Positions 61,958-64,000 of a stretch of DNA of 64,000 nt are shown piece by piece. This DNA comes from Orbilia blumenaviensis. Taxonomy: Eukaryota > Ascomycota > Orbiliomycetes > Orbiliales > Orbiliaceae. Both the position numbers and the translations under genes were made by a program. Positions within the stretch are counted from its first letter, which is position 1. Every line of letters begins with the position of its first letter. The DNA is taken from NCBI GenBank assembly GCA_036872755.1, contig JAVHNS010000001.1, positions 1 to 64,000 of the forward strand, written 5' to 3'. The notes below the pieces were generated by a model. That model had not been told where the DNA came from. It did no database searches and saw nothing but the letters and a program-made list of their open reading frames with translations.

Positions 61958-64000
61958 AATCATCACAGTAATATATATGGAGATCTCGAGAAACTAAGAT
62001 ATGCTGACACTTAGAACTTAACTGCTACCCACCTGGTTGGGGACAATCCGTTTACAGTTAGCAAATATCGTATAGTGTAATGCTTACTTACACTGTTAGC
62101 AGTCTTTAGGTCCATATGGCATAAATTTCATTACTCACTATTGCCAATAGATGTGCGCATCTCTTCTTCTAGTGGCAGATATGTCTGGCAGTCGCCTCCC
62201 ATCCGTAAATAGTACTGTATCTGATCAGCGCTAGAATTTGTTTACAGTACATGAATTAATGCGGCCTAATGAACCGCGCCAACAATAGCGCCTCTGGCCC
62301 ATAAATGCATATGCATTGTCCGTATTTCTGGATCTGCCATCAAAAAGTCTTTTGTTATCGGGCGAAGGCCTATGAAACAAACAATATGGAAAGATCCGTT
62401 GCACGTTGTTAATAATTTGCTTTGTGCCTAGACCTCAGCCAATAATCATTCGGATTAATACAGATATTAGAAAACACGGATGTGCTAATACATCCTAAAT
62501 GCCCGCATTTCTTTAACTTTCCAATAATGACCTATCACCGATAGCTTTTATGGCATATGACTTCATAAGTTTCTACCCGTTTCCGAAAAGATGTATATAT
62601 GGCAATCCCGAAACTCAAGCACCTGCACAACAATACATAACATGTTTTTTCTTCTTTTTTTTAAAAAAAAAAAAAAAAATTAAATAAAGCAAATGAACCT
62701 TTAGTTCAGAGTACTCTTGGCAAAGAACGAGAATAAGAGGCTCTAGGCGCAAGCCCTCTAATAGAAGCTCGGAAAACGCGCCTGATTTGTCCAAGTTTGG
62801 GAAATATAGGGATCATCCGGCATTAACAACGGTATCTCGATCCTCACACCCGTCAGTCGGATGCAAATATACCTATAAATTAGGCAGGAATGGTTCGAAG
62901 GGATATATCCAGTTGGCCGAGAGGATGTATTGAAATTGGTTTGGCCAAGTATAACGGGGTGAAAATCGAGCATGCCAATGCTTTTCCTTGGATCTATATT
63001 TAGGATCCCGCTGTGCTGGGTATGCCTTGATGGCGGGCTTGAAGTATGTGATAACTCCCAATATCTCGATCTTTTACGAATCTCAACTCTCGATGAGCGC
63101 TATTATTGACGGCCCGACCTAGTATTTATTCGTTGATATCGATTGTTATTTCGAAGATAGTGGCGACTTACTTCTAGTGAAGTTTTTACCTCGTCAGTGT
63201 TGCGACATCGACGCTGTACTTATTAATGAGAGACCCCAATTGTCAGCGCCTTGGGCATCATTGCTGGCCAGGCCGCCCTTTGGTCAATCTCAGTTCAGCT
63301 ATTTGAAGTATTAACCCATCTCAAAATCTCGAATACAGCTTCTTTTCGAACCCATCTAGGGCACCAGGTTTTCTTTTTCTTTTTCCAAATATCTACTAAC
63401 TAAATAACCGATCTAAATTGATCCAGTTACACGAAGAAAATCCTATCTAGGTGGCCTACTTGGAGCACATCGGTGTGTTGCGTTGCAGGTTCGAATTTGA
63501 ATGCCACGGCAGATTTCAATTTGCCTGCTTCCGGCAAGGAATATCAGTAATCTCACGACCCTGGTGCCTGATGAACGAAATGATGATATAAGAGACCTGC
63601 GCCGGATGCTGTTCACCAGGCCGAGCTAACATCGTGATCCAACGTGGCATGCGCTGCTCGTGGCTGCCCTTGGCAATACCCATCCAGGAATCTGGCCCGC
63701 AAAATTTTCAACATGCCGATATTTAATTTGCGCGCCGTCACGCGGTCGTCCTCAGCTCCTTCCCACGATGTAACGCCATGGACCCCAAATTTAGCAATGT
63801 TCACTCGAGAATGCGACCTAGATTTCTGCTAACCCTTGCATACCGAAAGAAGGTGGCAAACCTTCCCTCGCTTGTCGGATTCCAACGAACAAAGGAGAGC
63901 GTTGCGTCACCAGCCTTTTTTCTCTTGCATGCGGAGCGCGGAGTAATTATAAGAAGGCGACCCTCAGCTGCCATAACTACGTTCACCAACTTTTCAGTAG
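61958..64000. other. Gene-poor 3' flank of the window
   Basis: No supported gene. A poly-A run of 17 lies at about 62,664-62,680. Near 63,452-63,498 a box-A-like TGGCCTACTTGG and box-B-like GGTTCGAATTT occur 36 bases apart, but no tRNA cloverleaf can be drawn. Open frames of about 60-70 codons at 62,758-63,061 and 63,613-63,989 have no features. Confidence 0.5.

Overview
This window is the left end of a fungal chromosome. It opens with 147 bases of C-strand telomere repeat and runs inward through about 26 kb of gene-poor subtelomere to a block of intron-containing genes. The TTAGGG-type telomere, short introns (about 53-140 bp) with GT..AG ends and CTAAC/CTGAY branch sites, a RecQ-like subtelomeric helicase, a fungal-lectin-like gene, an MFS drug-type transporter and a SET-domain protein all point to a filamentous ascomycete (Pezizomycotina). 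I cannot name the genus.

Layout. (1) 1-147: telomere mixing TTAGGG and TTTAGGG units. (2) 148 to about 9,030: a tract in which the + strand has, by eye, no G outside CpG. A satellite whose core reads CGACGCTT far from the telomere degrades to CACGCTT and then CACACTT towards it. The zone fades out between 9.03 and 10.5 kb through a repeat array (core CGAGCGGT) that shows the same G-to-A pattern. (3) 10.5-26.8 kb: no gene I can support, but several minisatellites (18, 54, 54/57 and 45 bp units), a CT microsatellite and a polypurine tract. (4) 26.8-43.1 kb: a gene cluster. At its centre is a divergent pair. One gene (29,419-34,069, minus) encodes a 1,481-residue protein joining a C2H2/OrsD-like N-terminus, a tyrosine-recombinase-like core and a RecQ-type helicase. 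The other (34,818-38,431, plus) encodes a 1,164-residue open paralogue that has lost the recombinase and helicase motifs. Around them lie two mutually similar proline-rich, cysteine-rich proteins (26,837-28,887 and 38,872-39,856), another cysteine-rich protein (40,175-41,198), a small two-exon gene (41,294-41,581) and a glutamate-tract protein (42,400-43,127). Five of these proteins appear to share a C-terminal cysteine module. I read the cluster as one co-inherited, possibly mobile, telomere-associated unit. (5) 43.1-50.8 kb: decayed repeats, a diverged direct duplication with a minisatellite grown inside one copy, a roughly 210-bp degenerate tandem array, and an inverted interstitial TTTAGGG tract at 49.7 kb. 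(6) 50.8-64 kb: three ordinary-looking genes (beta-propeller-type lectin, SET-domain protein, MFS transporter) separated by long stretches with nothing recognisable.

The two items most worth following are the strand-asymmetric, CpG-sparing loss of G over the terminal 9 kb, and the recombinase-RecQ fusion with its motif-less divergent partner and shared-domain neighbours. Exon junctions were worked out by hand from splice signals and frame continuity. All homology statements rest on motif recognition and by-eye alignment inside this window; no database search was possible.
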